Shown one piece after another: positions 45,938 to 54,413 of a stretch of DNA of 64,000 bases (positions within the stretch are counted from its first letter, which is position 1; the number at the start of each line of letters is the position of its first letter). Under the pieces are notes generated by a model that was not told where the DNA came from, did no database searches, and saw nothing but the letters and a program-made list of their open reading frames with translations. The translations under genes were made by a program, and so were the position numbers. Origin of the DNA: DATFVJ01 sp963851085 (GTDB lineage Bacteria > Actinomycetota > Actinomycetes > Streptosporangiales > Streptosporangiaceae); NCBI GenBank assembly GCA_963851085.1, contig CAWKNX010000009.1, positions 186,001 through 250,000 on the forward strand, in the 5' to 3' direction.

Positions 45938-46828
45938 GTGTCCATGCCCTTCTACGTGTCGCCAGAGCAGGCGATGAAGGACAAGGCGGACTATGCGCGC
46001 AAGGGCATCGCCCGGGGCCGCAGCGGTCTCGTGCTCCAGTACCGCGAGGGGATCCTCTTCGTCGCGCCGAACCCGTCCCGCGCCCTGCACAAGATCAGTG
46101 AGATCTACGACCGGATCGCGTTCGCCGCGGTAGGCCGCTACAACGAGTTCGAGAACCTGCGCAAGGCCGGTGTCCGCTACGCGGACGTGACCGGCTATCT
46201 GTATGACCGCCATGACGTCACGGCCCGGGGCCTGGCGAACTGGTACGCGCAGGCGCTCGGGACGATCTTCACGGAGAGCAACAAGCCCTTCGAGGTCGAG
46301 ATCGTCGTGGCGGAGGTCGGCGAATCCGAGGAGCACGACCAGATCTACCGGATCACCTTCGACGGCTCGGTCGCCGACGAGCACGGGTTCGTGGCGATGG
46401 GTGGCCAGGCGGACCAGGTGGCGAGCGTGCTGAAGGATCGTTACGAAGATGGTATGGCGCTCAGCCAGGCACTCAGCGCGGCCCTGGCGGCGCTGGTCGG
46501 CCAGGGTAACGGCCCCGAGATCGCGCCGAGCCAGCTCGAGATCGCCGTCCTCGACCGCAACAGGGCGCATCGGACGTTCCGCAGGCTGACCGCCGGGCGC
46601 CTGGAGGAGCTGCTCGCCGAGGCCCGTTCATCCGCCGCGAGCCCAGCCGAGGCCCAGCCAGCGGCCGATGAGCCCGCGCAGGAAACGGGCAGTACAGATG
46701 ATCCCGAACGGCGGCGCGCTGGTGCGGACGACGCTGGCAGCGCGGATGCCACTGATGCCCCTGCTGCCGGGCCTCCTGGCGGCGACGGCGCCGATCCGAA
46801 CGGCTCAGGCGCCGCCGGCGGGAAATAG
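45938..46828 (+). CDS. prcA: 20S proteasome alpha subunit
   Basis: A 296-residue structural subunit forming the outer rings and gate of the 20S core. The N-terminus MSMPFYVSPEQAMKDKADY matches the family, as do YARKGIARGRSGLVLQY and NPSRALHKISEIYDRIAF. The last 70 residues are an Ala/Asp/Pro-rich tail ending GGK, longer than in Mycobacterium. The GTG at 45938 was chosen by homology and by AAAGGA about 11 bp upstream; a GTG at 45929 is an alternative. Confidence 0.95.
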   Translation: MSMPFYVSPEQAMKDKADYARKGIARGRSGLVLQYREGILFVAPNPSRALHKISEIYDRIAFAAVGRYNEFENLRKAGVRYADVTGYLYDRHDVTARGLANWYAQALGTIFTESNKPFEVEIVVAEVGESEEHDQIYRITFDGSVADEHGFVAMGGQADQVASVLKDRYEDGMALSQALSAALAALVGQGNGPEIAPSQLEIAVLDRNRAHRTFRRLTAGRLEELLAEARSSAASPAEAQPAADEPAQETGSTDDPERRRAGADDAGSADATDAPAAGPPGGDGADPNGSGAAGGK

Positions 46829-46837
46829 CCTGTCCCT

Positions 46838-48196
46838 ATGGAGCGACGCATATTCGGGCTCGAGAACGAATACGGGGTCACGTGCACCTTCCGTGGCCAG
46901 CGGCGCCTGTCGCCCGACGAGGTGGCCCGCTACCTGTTCCGCAGGGTGGTCTCGTGGGGGCGGAGCAGCAATGTGTTCCTCCGCAACGGTGCACGGCTCT
47001 ACCTGGACGTGGGCAGCCATCCGGAATATGCGACGCCGGAATGCGACAACGTCGTGGATCTGGTGGTGCACGACAAGGCGGGCGAGCGGATCCTTGAAGG
47101 CCTGCTGATCGACGCGGACAGGCGGCTGCGCGAAGAGGGTATCGCCGGGGATATCTACCTGTTCAAGAACAACACCGACTCGGCGGGCAACTCGTACGGC
47201 TGCCACGAGAACTACCTCGTCGGCCGCCATGGTGAGTTCGGCAGGCTGGCGGACATCCTCATCCCCTTCCTGGTCACCCGCCAGATCATCTGTGGCGCCG
47301 GCAAGGTGCTGCAGACCCCGAGGGGTGCCGTCTACTGCGTGAGCCAGCGCGCCGAGCACATCTGGGAGGGCGTCTCCTCCGCGACCACCAGGTCACGGCC
47401 CATCATCAACACCAGAGATGAGCCGCACGCGGACGCCGAACGGTTCCGCAGGCTGCACGTGATCGTCGGCGACTCGAACATGAGCGAGACCACCATGTTG
47501 CTCAAGGTCGGCGCCACCGATCTCGTGCTGCGCATGGTGGAGGCGGGCGCCGTGATGCGCGACCTCACATTGGAGAACCCGATCCGTGCGATCAGGGAGG
47601 TGAGCCACGACATCACCGGCCGCCGCCGGGTGCGGCTCGCCAACGGCCGCGAGATGAGTGCGCTGGAGATCCAGCAGGAATATCTTTCCAAGGCGCAGGA
47701 CTTCGCTGACCGCCGCGGCGGCGACGCGATCGCCATCCGGGTGCTCGCGCTGTGGGAGCGGGCGGTGCGGGCGGTCGAGACCGGCGACCTGGATTTGGTC
47801 GCACGTGAGATCGACTGGGTGACGAAGTACCAGCTCATCGAGCGCTACCGGGCCAAGCACGACCTGCCGCTCGCGTCGCCGCGGGTGGCGCAGCTCGATC
47901 TCGCCTACCACGACGTGCACCGCGGCCGTGGGCTGTTCTACCTGCTGCAGAACCGCGGCGCGGTCAAGCGGGTGGCCAGGGATCTGGACATCTTCGAGGC
48001 CAAGTCCGTGCCGCCGCAGACCACGAGAGCGCGGCTGCGTGGTGAGTTCATCCGCCGGGCACAGGAGAAGCGCCGGGATTTCACGGTGGATTGGGTCCAC
48101 CTGAAACTGAACGACCAGGCGCAGCGCACCGTGCTGTGCAAGGACCCGTTCCGCGCGGTAGACGAGCGCGTCGAGAAACTCATCGCGGGGATGTAG
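46838..48196 (+). CDS. pafA: Pup-protein ligase
   Basis: A 452-residue glutamine-synthetase-like ligase that phosphorylates the C-terminal Glu of Pup and attaches it to substrate Lys. It opens MERRIFGLENEYGVTCTF with the metal-binding Glu, then RLYLDVGSHPEYATPECDN with the catalytic Asp, NNTDSAGNSYGCHENYLVGR and VIVGDSNMSETTMLLKVG. It is the paralogue of Dop without the Dop loop. It starts 9 bp after prcA. Confidence 0.97.
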   Translation: MERRIFGLENEYGVTCTFRGQRRLSPDEVARYLFRRVVSWGRSSNVFLRNGARLYLDVGSHPEYATPECDNVVDLVVHDKAGERILEGLLIDADRRLREEGIAGDIYLFKNNTDSAGNSYGCHENYLVGRHGEFGRLADILIPFLVTRQIICGAGKVLQTPRGAVYCVSQRAEHIWEGVSSATTRSRPIINTRDEPHADAERFRRLHVIVGDSNMSETTMLLKVGATDLVLRMVEAGAVMRDLTLENPIRAIREVSHDITGRRRVRLANGREMSALEIQQEYLSKAQDFADRRGGDAIAIRVLALWERAVRAVETGDLDLVAREIDWVTKYQLIERYRAKHDLPLASPRVAQLDLAYHDVHRGRGLFYLLQNRGAVKRVARDLDIFEAKSVPPQTTRARLRGEFIRRAQEKRRDFTVDWVHLKLNDQAQRTVLCKDPFRAVDERVEKLIAGM

Positions 48197-48200
48197 CGCT

Positions 48201-48263
48201 AGCCCGGGGGGCGACCCCCCGCAGATGGCCTGGGGAAGACCCCGGGGCGCCCCCGGACCCCCG
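48201..48263. terminator. GC palindromes downstream of pafA
   Basis: CCCGGGGGGCGACCCCCCG (from about 48203) and a second imperfect palindrome CCCCGGGGCGCCCCCGG (about 48240-48256), separated by a repeated CGCAGATGGCC, begin 4 bp after the pafA stop. They probably end the pup-prcB-prcA-pafA transcript. No U tract is present. Confidence 0.55.
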
Positions 48264-48404
48264 CAGATGGCCAGATGTGAAACAGTGCTCGCCGGCCGCC
48301 GGTAGGCTGTCGGCGCAGCGGTCCAGGAGTCACTGCTGTCCACCCCCTGGCCGTCGGCTCACGATCCATCACGATCACCCGTTCCATGACGAAAAGGTCC
48401 CTTT

Positions 48405-49364
48405 ATGCGCCGCATCGCAGCCCTAGCCCTACCGCTCGCAATCGTGATCGGCACCGCCACGCTGGTCGCCGGATGCGGCAGTTCGAGCCCGAGCCCGAGC
48501 GCGGCGATCAAGGTCACAGGGGCGTTCGGCCAGAATCCGGCAGTGCACATCCCGAAGGTGAAACCAGGTAACCGGCTCGTCGTCACGACGGTGGTCAAAG
48601 GCAGTGGCCCGCAACTGGGCCAAAGCGACGTCTTCATCGGCAACTATGTCGGCTACGTCTGGAGCGGCACGAAGTCCACGCTGAAGGCGGACACTTTCAC
48701 GTCGGCGCCCTCGCTGTTCCCTCCGGGCGCGCAGCTGCTCAAGGGCCTGAAGCAGGCGCTCGTCGGCCAGCGCACCGGTAGCCGCGTCCTCGCTGTCCTC
48801 CCCCCGGCGGACTGGTATAACGCGCAGAGCACCCCGCAGACCGGTGTGAAGGCGACGGACACGCTCGTGTTCGTGGTGGACATGATCAAGACATACGCGG
48901 CGACGTCTTCCGCTGGCGGCCAGCAGCTCTCGCACGGCGGCGGCACGCTCCCGACGGTGGGCAGCGCGCAGGGCTCGGCGCCGACGGTGACGATCCCCAA
49001 GACCGCCCCGCCCAAGACACTCGCGGTGCGCACCCTGATCCAGGGCACGGGACCCAAGGTCACCAAGGGCCAGCTCATCGTGGTGCAGTACGTCGGCGTG
49101 ATCTGGGCGAGCAAGAAGGTCTTCGACTCCTCCTGGGCCAGGAGCTCACCCATCGCGGTCACCATCGGCGCGTCGCCGACCCAGGTGATCCCCGGCTGGG
49201 ACAAGGGCCTCGTCGGCCAGAACGTCGGCAGCCGGGTACTGCTCGTCATCCCGCCGGCGGACGGCTACGGCAAGACCGGTTACTCGCAGGCCGGTATCAA
49301 GGGCACCGACACCCTCGTGTTCGTCGTCGACATTCTCGGCGCGTACAGCCCGGCCACGGCATGA
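48405..49364 (+). CDS. lipoprotein FKBP-type peptidyl-prolyl isomerase, two domains
   Basis: A 319-residue exported protein with a lipobox (TLVAGCGSS), so it is probably lipid-anchored outside the membrane. Two FKBP domains follow. The first (about 55-165) is degenerate (NYVGYVWSGTK, LLKGLKQALVGQRTGSRVL). The second (about 205-315) keeps more of the canonical pattern (VQYVGVIWASKKVFDSSW, VIPGWDKGLVGQNVGSRVL, IPPADGYGKTG). It should assist folding of secreted proteins. The gene lies between pafA and the MarR-GNAT gene. Confidence 0.92.
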   Translation: MRRIAALALPLAIVIGTATLVAGCGSSSPSPSAAIKVTGAFGQNPAVHIPKVKPGNRLVVTTVVKGSGPQLGQSDVFIGNYVGYVWSGTKSTLKADTFTSAPSLFPPGAQLLKGLKQALVGQRTGSRVLAVLPPADWYNAQSTPQTGVKATDTLVFVVDMIKTYAATSSAGGQQLSHGGGTLPTVGSAQGSAPTVTIPKTAPPKTLAVRTLIQGTGPKVTKGQLIVVQYVGVIWASKKVFDSSWARSSPIAVTIGASPTQVIPGWDKGLVGQNVGSRVLLVIPPADGYGKTGYSQAGIKGTDTLVFVVDILGAYSPATA

Positions 49365-49374
49365 GCCAAAGCAC

Positions 49375-49415
49375 TTGACTGAGACAACTAACTATGTGAC
49401 ATAGTCAACTAGTTG
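49375..49415 (+). promoter_or_regulatory. promoter with MarR-type operator
   Basis: TTGACT (49375-49380) fits a -35. It is followed by the palindrome ACTATG-TGA-CATAGT (49391-49405), which overlaps the expected -10 region, and by a second palindrome CAACTAGTTG (49406-49415). The MarR-GNAT gene starts 10 bp later. Overlap of palindrome and promoter suggests autorepression. Confidence 0.65.
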
Positions 49416-49425
49416 GTGCCGTCGG

Positions 49426-50433
49426 GTGAGCGGAGACACGGCCGTGATCAGCACACCGGCAGTGAGCGGGGAGCGCGGGATCGAGCGGCACAGCGCAGCC
49501 GTTCGGGAGTTCAACCGCTTTTACACCGGCGTGATCGGGTTGCTGCGAGGGGGTTATCTGCAGACGCCGTACTCGCTCACCGAAGCCCGCGTGATCTTTG
49601 AACTAGCGCAGTCCGGGCGCCCCGCGGCGTCGGCGGGCGCGGCCGCCGCCGCGCTGCGCAGATCGCTCGACCTGGACGCGGGATACCTGAGCCGCATCCT
49701 GGCCAGGTTCGACGCGGATGGCCTGATCAGCAGGGAGCGCTCGCCGTCGGACGGCCGTCGTCACACGATCAGTCTGACCGCCGCGGGGCGCGAGGCGTTC
49801 AGGCTGCTCAACGAGCGGGCCGAGGCACAGATCGGGCAACTGCTCGCCACCGTCGACGAACCTGACCGCGAGCGCCTCACCTCGGCGATGGCCGAGATCC
49901 GGCGGATCATCGACGGCTCAAGGGACAGGCCCGCCCGGGCCGGCCTCGTCGTGCTCCGGCCGCCACGGGCCGGCGAGCTTGGCTGGGTGGTGCAGCGCAA
50001 CGGCGCGATCTACGCTGCCGAGTACGGATGGGACGAGACCTACGAGGCCCTCGTCGCCCGTATCGTCGCGGACTACGCCGCCAGCCACGACCCGCGCAGG
50101 GAGTCGGCGTGGATCGCGGAGGTGGACGGTGAGCCCGCCGGGTGCGTCTTCTGCGTCTCGGAGACCGGAACTGAGGCGAGCAGGGCGCGGCTGCGCCTGC
50201 TCCTCGTCGAGCCACGCGCCCGCGGCATGGGCATCGGTGCCCGCTTGGTCGCCGAGGTCATCAGCTTCGCGAAACAAGCGGGATACACCGAGCTCGTGCT
50301 GTGGACCAACGACGTTCTTGTCCAGGCCAGGCGCATCTACGAGAAGGCCGGATTCACGCTCGTGGAGTCGGTACCGCACCACAGCTTCGGGCACGACCTC
50401 GTCGGGCAGACCTGGCGCCTTCCGCTGTGCTAG
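49426..50433 (+). CDS. MarR-GNAT fusion (HTH regulator plus N-acetyltransferase)
   Basis: A 335-residue fusion. Residues about 20-155 are a MarR winged helix (LTEARVIFELAQ, LRRSLDLDAGYLSRILARFD, DGRRHTISLTAAGREAF). Residues about 165-335 are a GNAT domain with the acetyl-CoA loop EPRARGMGIGARLV and the end YEKAGFTLVES. Such fusions occur in many actinobacteria; acetylation target and ligand are unknown. A GTG start is used 10 bp after a palindromic operator. The position between pafA and pafB is not part of the mycobacterial arrangement. Confidence 0.9.
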   Translation: MSGDTAVISTPAVSGERGIERHSAAVREFNRFYTGVIGLLRGGYLQTPYSLTEARVIFELAQSGRPAASAGAAAAALRRSLDLDAGYLSRILARFDADGLISRERSPSDGRRHTISLTAAGREAFRLLNERAEAQIGQLLATVDEPDRERLTSAMAEIRRIIDGSRDRPARAGLVVLRPPRAGELGWVVQRNGAIYAAEYGWDETYEALVARIVADYAASHDPRRESAWIAEVDGEPAGCVFCVSETGTEASRARLRLLLVEPRARGMGIGARLVAEVISFAKQAGYTELVLWTNDVLVQARRIYEKAGFTLVESVPHHSFGHDLVGQTWRLPLC

Positions 50434-50451
50434 CCCGGGGGGCGACCCCCG
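50432..50451. terminator. GC palindrome at the end of the MarR-GNAT gene
   Basis: The stop codon itself runs into GCCCGGGGGGCGACCCCCGC, a hairpin with very short loop. It is the same palindrome family as after pafA and arc, and is a likely terminator between convergent genes. Confidence 0.55.
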
Positions 50452-50460
50452 CGCCGCGTT

Positions 50461-50558
50461 TCCTTGACAAAGCCCGCCCGCCCTATGGGGGCGTTGCCCT
50501 ACTGCTGATTTTTCCAGGCTGTCAAGGGGTTGGGAGCGGGTGAATGGCATTTTGGGGA
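50461..50558 (-). repeat. dispersed ~95-bp element, copy B
   Basis: The reverse complement of this stretch aligns with 5076-5170, sharing CTTGACA, ATCAGCAGT and GGGCAACGCCCCCAT in the same order. It lies between convergent genes and has no coding potential. Confidence 0.75.
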
Positions 50559-50611
50559 CAACCGCCGAGCGAACTCTAGCGCTGTGGATAAACAGGCGGC
50601 TGCGGCAGCCG

Positions 50612-51718
50612 TTATGCATCAGTGCTGGCTGGCTCTGGGCCGAGCAGGTCGGCGGCGTGGCGTCCGGCAGCTGCCGCCGCGAGGAAATACGCCAGATCCT
50701 CGTCGAGCCCGCGGCCCATCGTGGACAGCCGGACCGGGCAGTCCCGCAGCGTCTCGTAGAGCCCGTCCACCGGTACCCGCACCAGCGAGTGCCGGGCGCC
50801 GAGCGGCTGCGCTTCCGCGCTGACCCGGGCACCGAAGGGGCCAGGAAGCTCCGGTACGACCACGTCAGCCCGTGCGAGCGCCACCCGGCCGTAGGCGGTC
50901 AGGCTGTGGTGGGAGACACCGCGGTGCCGTTCACGCGGATCGGCCTCGCTGACCCGCAGTGCGGCCACCGGGCGCCCGTGGAGCACCGCGGCGGCGTTGA
51001 CCGCCTCGCCCGCGCCCACGCCGGAAAATCCCCATCTCGTGCCCGTGCCGAGATTGCCCGGACCCTGTGACACGACAGCGAGATCGGCGTGCAGGACGTG
51101 CCGCGCCGCGAGCAGCCCGGTGTGCACGGTCACCGCCTCCAGATCACCGCCGAACGCCTGGCCGGCCGTCACCACGGCCGCGAGCCAGCCTGCCTGCCGA
51201 AGCTCGGCGCAGGAGCGGGAGAACCATGCGGGCAGCGCGCCGCCGTCCAGCATCACGTAGGCGACCACGGCACCGGGCCGGTGGGCGTAGCAGGCGGCCA
51301 GCACCGCGGGCAGCGCCGAGTGCAGGTCTGCGATCACCACGGGCATCCGGCCCAGGTCGTCGGCGTCCCGCAGCACCTCGTGATAGGCCGATCCCTGCTC
51401 GTCCGCGCCGAGCACGGTCGCCTGCAATGGCGTGTACCGCGCCTTGACCAGGTGCCCCGGGCCTTCCGGGTCCGCGGGCAGCCGGCCGGGCACGGCGATG
51501 ACCAGCGCGTAACCGCCGGTGCCAAGGCCGAGGTCCAGCGCCGTGGTGTTGAGCAGCACCCGTTCGCCCGGTTCGGGCCGCCCGGTCAGCTCGGTATAGG
51601 CAAGCGCCCGGACTTCCGGGCCGGTTTCGTCCCTGCCGTCCACGACCACGTCAAGCTCGGCCGCGCCCGGCCACTCACGCCGTACCGCGGAAACCACGCC
51701 GCTGCGCCATCTGATCAC
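50612..51718 (-). CDS. DUF3866 family protein
   Basis: A 368-residue protein of the actinobacterial DUF3866 family (recalled from gene neighbourhoods around pafB). It starts VIRWRSGVVSAVRREWPGA, with later blocks VLLNTTALDLGLGTGGYALVIA, VIADLHSALPAVLAACYA and the Gly-rich VSQGPGNLGTGTRWGFSG. No catalytic motif is clear. The GTG at 51718 was chosen because homology begins there, leaving 38 bp to the divergent pafB; an in-frame start at 51763 would overlap pafB. It is the only leftward gene between arc and helY. Confidence 0.75.
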   Translation of the reverse strand: MIRWRSGVVSAVRREWPGAAELDVVVDGRDETGPEVRALAYTELTGRPEPGERVLLNTTALDLGLGTGGYALVIAVPGRLPADPEGPGHLVKARYTPLQATVLGADEQGSAYHEVLRDADDLGRMPVVIADLHSALPAVLAACYAHRPGAVVAYVMLDGGALPAWFSRSCAELRQAGWLAAVVTAGQAFGGDLEAVTVHTGLLAARHVLHADLAVVSQGPGNLGTGTRWGFSGVGAGEAVNAAAVLHGRPVAALRVSEADPRERHRGVSHHSLTAYGRVALARADVVVPELPGPFGARVSAEAQPLGARHSLVRVPVDGLYETLRDCPVRLSTMGRGLDEDLAYFLAAAAAGRHAADLLGPEPASTDA

Positions 51719-51756
51719 GTTGGCAGGGTAGCGTCGGACAGGCGGAAGGGAGCGCG

Positions 51757-52701
51757 ATGTCACGGCGGAAGACCGAACGGCTGCTGAGCCTGGTCCTCTG
51801 CCTGCTCGCCGCGCGGCGCTATCTCACGGCCGAGCAGATCCGCGAGGCCGTACCCGGATACCCGCCGCACGGCGAGGCGTTCAAGCGGATGTTCGAGCGT
51901 GACAAGGACGAACTGCGTGAGCTCGGCATCCCGCTCGAAACCGGCCCGGCCGGCGACGACGACACCGGTTACCTGATCAGCCGGCACGACTACGAGCTTC
52001 CGGAGATCACCCTGGAGACCGACGAGGCGGCCGTGCTCGGCCTGGCGGCCCGGGTCTGGCGCCGCGCGGAACTCGCCGAGGCCGCCGCGGGCGGGCTCCT
52101 CAAGCTGCGGGCGGCCGGGGTCGAGGCGGAGGACATCCCGGGCATCGAACCGCGGGTGCGTGCCGACGATGCCGCGTTTCCCGCGATGTGGCAGGCGGTG
52201 CGTGACCGCCTGCCGGTGACATTCAGCTACCAGGCGGTGGGACGGGCCATCCCGCAGCAGCGCCACCTGGAACCTTGGGGAGTCGTGAGCAGATACGGGC
52301 GCTGGTATGTGGGCGGCCACGACATGGACCGGGACGCGCCGCGGGTGTTCCGGCTCAGCCGGGTCATGGGCCCGGTCACCTTCGACGGCCCGCCACGCAG
52401 TTTCACTGTCCCCGCCGGGTCTGACGTGCGTGACCTGGTGCGGTCCTGGGGCGGGCAGCATCCGCGGCAGCGCACCGCGGTACTCCGGGTGCGCCGCGGT
52501 GCGGGATACGGGCTGCGGCGGTGGGCACGGCAGGTGCCGCAGGTGCCGGACGAACCAGGCTGGGATCGGCTGGAGCTCTCGTTTTCCGAGGTCGACTGGC
52601 TGGCGGGGAATCTCGCCTCCTACGGGTCTGATGTGGTGGTCATCGAACCGCCCGACCTGCGGGAGGCCGTGATCGGCTCGCTTAAGGCCGTGCTGACATG
52701 A
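51757..52701 (+). CDS. pafB: WYL-domain transcriptional regulator PafB
   Basis: A 314-residue regulator. It has an N-terminal winged helix (RLLSLVLCLLAARRYLTAEQ, FERDKDELRELGIPLE), a middle segment and a WYL domain (about 140-215; RHLEPWGVVSRYGRWYVGGHD) with a C-terminal extension. In mycobacteria PafB and PafC act together as the activator of the LexA-independent DNA-damage response, despite lying by the Pup genes. It overlaps pafC by 4 bp (ATGA). Confidence 0.93.
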   Translation: MSRRKTERLLSLVLCLLAARRYLTAEQIREAVPGYPPHGEAFKRMFERDKDELRELGIPLETGPAGDDDTGYLISRHDYELPEITLETDEAAVLGLAARVWRRAELAEAAAGGLLKLRAAGVEAEDIPGIEPRVRADDAAFPAMWQAVRDRLPVTFSYQAVGRAIPQQRHLEPWGVVSRYGRWYVGGHDMDRDAPRVFRLSRVMGPVTFDGPPRSFTVPAGSDVRDLVRSWGGQHPRQRTAVLRVRRGAGYGLRRWARQVPQVPDEPGWDRLELSFSEVDWLAGNLASYGSDVVVIEPPDLREAVIGSLKAVLT

Positions 52702-53885
52702 GCGCGCCCACGGGTACCGGGGGAGCCGGGTCGGCAGGGCCCCGCGGGCCGCGGTCAGGGCCGTCCGGGCTGTCCGGGCCGCCTGCTGCCAGCAGGGCGT
52801 CCACCCGGGCAAGCACGACCCGGCTGCAGCGGCTGCTCGCCCTGGTGCCGTACGTGACGAGCAGGAAAGTCGCCTCCATCGCGGAGACCGCGGCGGCGTT
52901 CGGTCTTTCCGAGGAGCAGCTCGTCGACGACCTCAACATGCTGTGGTGCGTGGAATTGCGTGCGCCCGACCCGTACTGCCCGATCGACCTCTCGTACGAG
53001 GGCGGCGAGATCGTGGTCAGCCAGGCGGACCCGGTCGGCCGGCCGCTGCGGCTCGGCGCGGACGAGGCCAGCGCGCTGCTCGTCGCTCTGCGCATGCTTG
53101 CCGATATGGGTGCGGTGTTGCCCTGGGGGGACACAGAGCCTCCTGGGGACACAGAGCCTCCTGGGGACGCCCCAGGCCACGCTGGCCCAGAACCCCCCGG
53201 AATGCCAGGCGTGGCGGGCATTGCGTCCGTGGCAGGCGTCGCGAGCACGTCCGCGGCGGTGGGCAGGGTGATCGCCAAGCTCGAGGCCGCGTCCGGCGAG
53301 GCTGCCGCGCTCAGCAGCCAGGTGGCCGTGCAGGTGGAGGTGCCAGGTTCGGCCGTGCTCTCGCGCGCGAGGGAGGCGCTGAAGGCTGGCCGCCGGGTTC
53401 ACCTGACCTACTACGTGCCAGGCCGTGACGAGGCAACCGAGCGCGATGTGGACCTGATGCGGCTCGTCGTGGTGGACGGCCGGACCTATCTGGAGGGCTG
53501 GTGCAGGCGCGCGGAGGGTGTGCGGCTGTTCCGCATCGACCGGGTCGTGGCGATCGAGGTGCTTGCCGCCGACGCCGAGGTGCCCGCGGGAGCGGAGCCG
53601 AAAGACATCGACCAGGGCCTTTACCAGCCCGCACCGGACGATATGCGGGTCGTGCTCGAACTCGCGCCCGACGGCCGCTGGGTCGCGGACTACTACCCGT
53701 GCGACAGCGTGGAGGAGCTGGGGGACGGGCGCTTGCGGGTCGTCCTGCCCACCGCGGATCCGCGGTGGGTCCGGCGGCTCGCGCTGCGGCTCGGTGAGCG
53801 TGGCCGCCTGGTGGAGCCTGCCGGGCTCGCCAGCGAGGTGCGGGAGCAGGCCGCGGCGGCGCTCGCGCAGTACGGGCAGGTGTGA
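52698..53885 (+). CDS. pafC: WYL-domain transcriptional regulator PafC, with linker insertion
   Basis: A 395-residue partner of PafB; relatives are near 320-330. A Gly/Ser/Pro N-terminal extension (about 1-35) is followed by a winged helix (RLLALVPYVTSRKVASIAET) and the WYL domain (about 225-295; VVDGRTYLEGWCRRAEGVRLF). Residues about 140-185 are a low-complexity insertion with a duplicated GDTEPP and Pro/Gly-rich sequence. The insertion lies between the HTH-linked region and the WYL domain, so function may be kept. Confidence 0.93.
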   Translation: MSAPTGTGGAGSAGPRGPRSGPSGLSGPPAASRASTRASTTRLQRLLALVPYVTSRKVASIAETAAAFGLSEEQLVDDLNMLWCVELRAPDPYCPIDLSYEGGEIVVSQADPVGRPLRLGADEASALLVALRMLADMGAVLPWGDTEPPGDTEPPGDAPGHAGPEPPGMPGVAGIASVAGVASTSAAVGRVIAKLEAASGEAAALSSQVAVQVEVPGSAVLSRAREALKAGRRVHLTYYVPGRDEATERDVDLMRLVVVDGRTYLEGWCRRAEGVRLFRIDRVVAIEVLAADAEVPAGAEPKDIDQGLYQPAPDDMRVVLELAPDGRWVADYYPCDSVEELGDGRLRVVLPTADPRWVRRLALRLGERGRLVEPAGLASEVREQAAAALAQYGQV

Positions 53886-54048
53886 CGCGGATGAGCGGCG
53901 CGGCCTCGCGCGGACTACGCCCCAATCTCGATTTGCCGCGCCGGGGGTGTGAGCTGGCCATCGGCCGCGCGTACAATCAGCGGCAAGAGGTCTGCAAGCC
54001 GACAATGGCGTGCGGCCTGCGTCCCAGCTCCCGCTGAAGAGGACCGAT

Positions 54049-54396
54049 ATGCCTGATCTCAGCCCGTGGCACTTGCTGATTCTGGCGGCAGTGTTCGTCC
54101 TGCTGTTCGGTTCGCGCAAGCTGCCCGATGCTGCGCGGTCGCTCGGCAAGTCGATGCGCATCTTCAAGGCCGAGACGAAGGCGCTCCGTGATGGCGACGA
54201 GAACGCCGACGAGATTCGGACAGCCCAGACCGGCCAGCAACAGCCACTGCTGCAGCAGCCAGTGCAGCAGGCTCAGCCGCAGCCAGTGCCGCAGCCAGTG
54301 CCGCAGCCGACGCCGGTGACGGTGACCCTCGACGATGGCACGATCGTGAGCGGCATTCCGCTTGCGGAGGCGCGGCGTAACCAGCAGTCAACCTGA
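54049..54396 (+). CDS. tatA: twin-arginine translocase subunit TatA
   Basis: A 115-residue Tat pore subunit. It has a short N-terminal membrane helix (WHLLILAAVFVLLFGSRKLP) and the amphipathic helix (DAARSLGKSMRIFKAE) with the conserved FGSRKLP hinge. A Gln/Pro-rich stretch with QPVPQPVPQP follows. The ATG at 54049 was chosen for AAGAGGA upstream and family length. It precedes tatC, as in mycobacteria. Confidence 0.94.
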   Translation: MPDLSPWHLLILAAVFVLLFGSRKLPDAARSLGKSMRIFKAETKALRDGDENADEIRTAQTGQQQPLLQQPVQQAQPQPVPQPVPQPTPVTVTLDDGTIVSGIPLAEARRNQQST

Positions 54397-54413
54397 CCCC
54401 ACAGGAGCCGACC

